Below are positions 63,885 to 64,000 of a stretch of DNA of 64,000 bases, one piece after another (within the stretch, counting starts at the first letter, position 1; each line of letters starts with the position of its first letter). The stretch spans positions 2,914,001 through 2,978,000 of the forward strand of contig NZ_AP025503.1 in assembly GCF_024347575.1 (NCBI RefSeq), written 5' to 3'. The notes below the pieces were generated by a model that was not told the origin of the DNA, made no database searches, and saw nothing but the letters and a program-made list of their open reading frames with translations. The DNA comes from Vibrio pelagius (GTDB lineage Bacteria > Pseudomonadota > Gammaproteobacteria > Enterobacterales > Vibrionaceae). The translations under genes and the position numbers were made by a program.

Positions 63885-64000
63885 ATGCTAAATAAATTTA
63901 AACAAGTACAAGAACAATGGGGTGGCTCGAATGAGGTCATCGATCATTGGCTCGAAACTCGACAGTCTCTAATCGTCGAGTATTGCAAGCTAGGTACTCT
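63885..64000 (+). CDS. rsd: Regulator of sigma D, Rsd (partial, cut by window end)
   Basis: The first 38 residues (MLNKFKQVQEQWGGSNEVID and HWLETRQSLIVEYCKLGT) match the N-terminus of Rsd, which binds and sequesters sigma-70 in stationary phase. The ATG is preceded by GAGGACATG. The gene runs off the window at 64000. Its position divergent from nudC matches E. coli. Confidence 0.9.
   Translation, partial: MLNKFKQVQEQWGGSNEVIDHWLETRQSLIVEYCKLGT

Noticed and set aside
1..64000. CRISPR arrays, prophage, integrons, transposases, restriction-modification or toxin-antitoxin systems
   Set aside because: No regularly spaced repeats, no integrase or transposase motifs and no compositional island; gene content is core chromosome throughout.

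Overview
The window is 64 kb of ordinary, gene-dense gammaproteobacterial core chromosome at roughly 45% GC. Gene content and order (metJ/metBL, priA-cytR-ftsN-hslVU-menA-rraA, cpxPRA-sodA, dusB-fis, purHD-hupA-hemE-nudC-rsd) and protein sequences point to Vibrio (Vibrionaceae), most likely chromosome 1. I see no tRNA, rRNA, prophage, integrase, transposase or CRISPR array. The rightmost gene (rsd) is cut by the window edge.

Layout. (1) 0-6 kb: methionine genes metBL diverge from metJ over a four-unit MetJ operator; then a malic enzyme and the zinc-type ribosomal protein L31. (2) 6-16 kb: priA, cytR, ftsN, the heat-shock protease hslVU, menA, rraA, zapB and glpX. (3) 16-19 kb: a less characterised stretch with a SufR-like cysteine-rich regulator, two DUF proteins, a CHMI-type isomerase and a MITE-like repeat. 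(4) 18-26 kb: glycolysis (tpiA, pfkA), metal efflux fieF, the Cpx envelope-stress system with a textbook CpxR box, Fur-boxed sodA, and trmL. (5) 26-32 kb: fxsA, aspA, dcuA and dsbD (aspartate to fumarate metabolism, C4-dicarboxylate exchange and thiol reduction). (6) 31.8-47.4 kb: an acetate-scavenging neighbourhood holding the LuxR-type regulator CrbR, a two-subunit sodium/solute symporter, a Fur-boxed small-gene/fumC pair, the symporter-kinase hybrid CrbS, an MFS transporter, a DUF294/CBS protein with a DEDD exonuclease, and acs. (7) 47-54 kb: aroQ, accBC, prmA, dusB-fis behind a stringent-type promoter, and zntR. (8) 53-64 kb: purH and purD separated by palindromic repeats, hupA with a DUF1481 lipoprotein, a CNNM/CorC protein, yjaG, a hydroxyacid dehydrogenase, a DUF4136 lipoprotein, hemE, nudC and partial rsd.

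Most genes are recognised at family level with conserved catalytic residues. I found no frameshift or broken gene. Several starts were moved inward from the longest frame, using family alignment from memory, ribosome-binding sites, and in two cases a terminator that occupies the longer start.

The observations most worth checking are: an orphan plus-strand promoter/hairpin/terminator unit between hemE and nudC that looks like a roughly 70-nt small RNA; a pair of 162-bp inverted-repeat elements; the clustering of both halves of the acetate-switch two-component system with acs and the symporter; the Fur-controlled small-gene/fumC unit; and structured elements in the purH-purD and hupA-DUF1481 spacers. 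No clearly unprecedented multi-gene system is visible.
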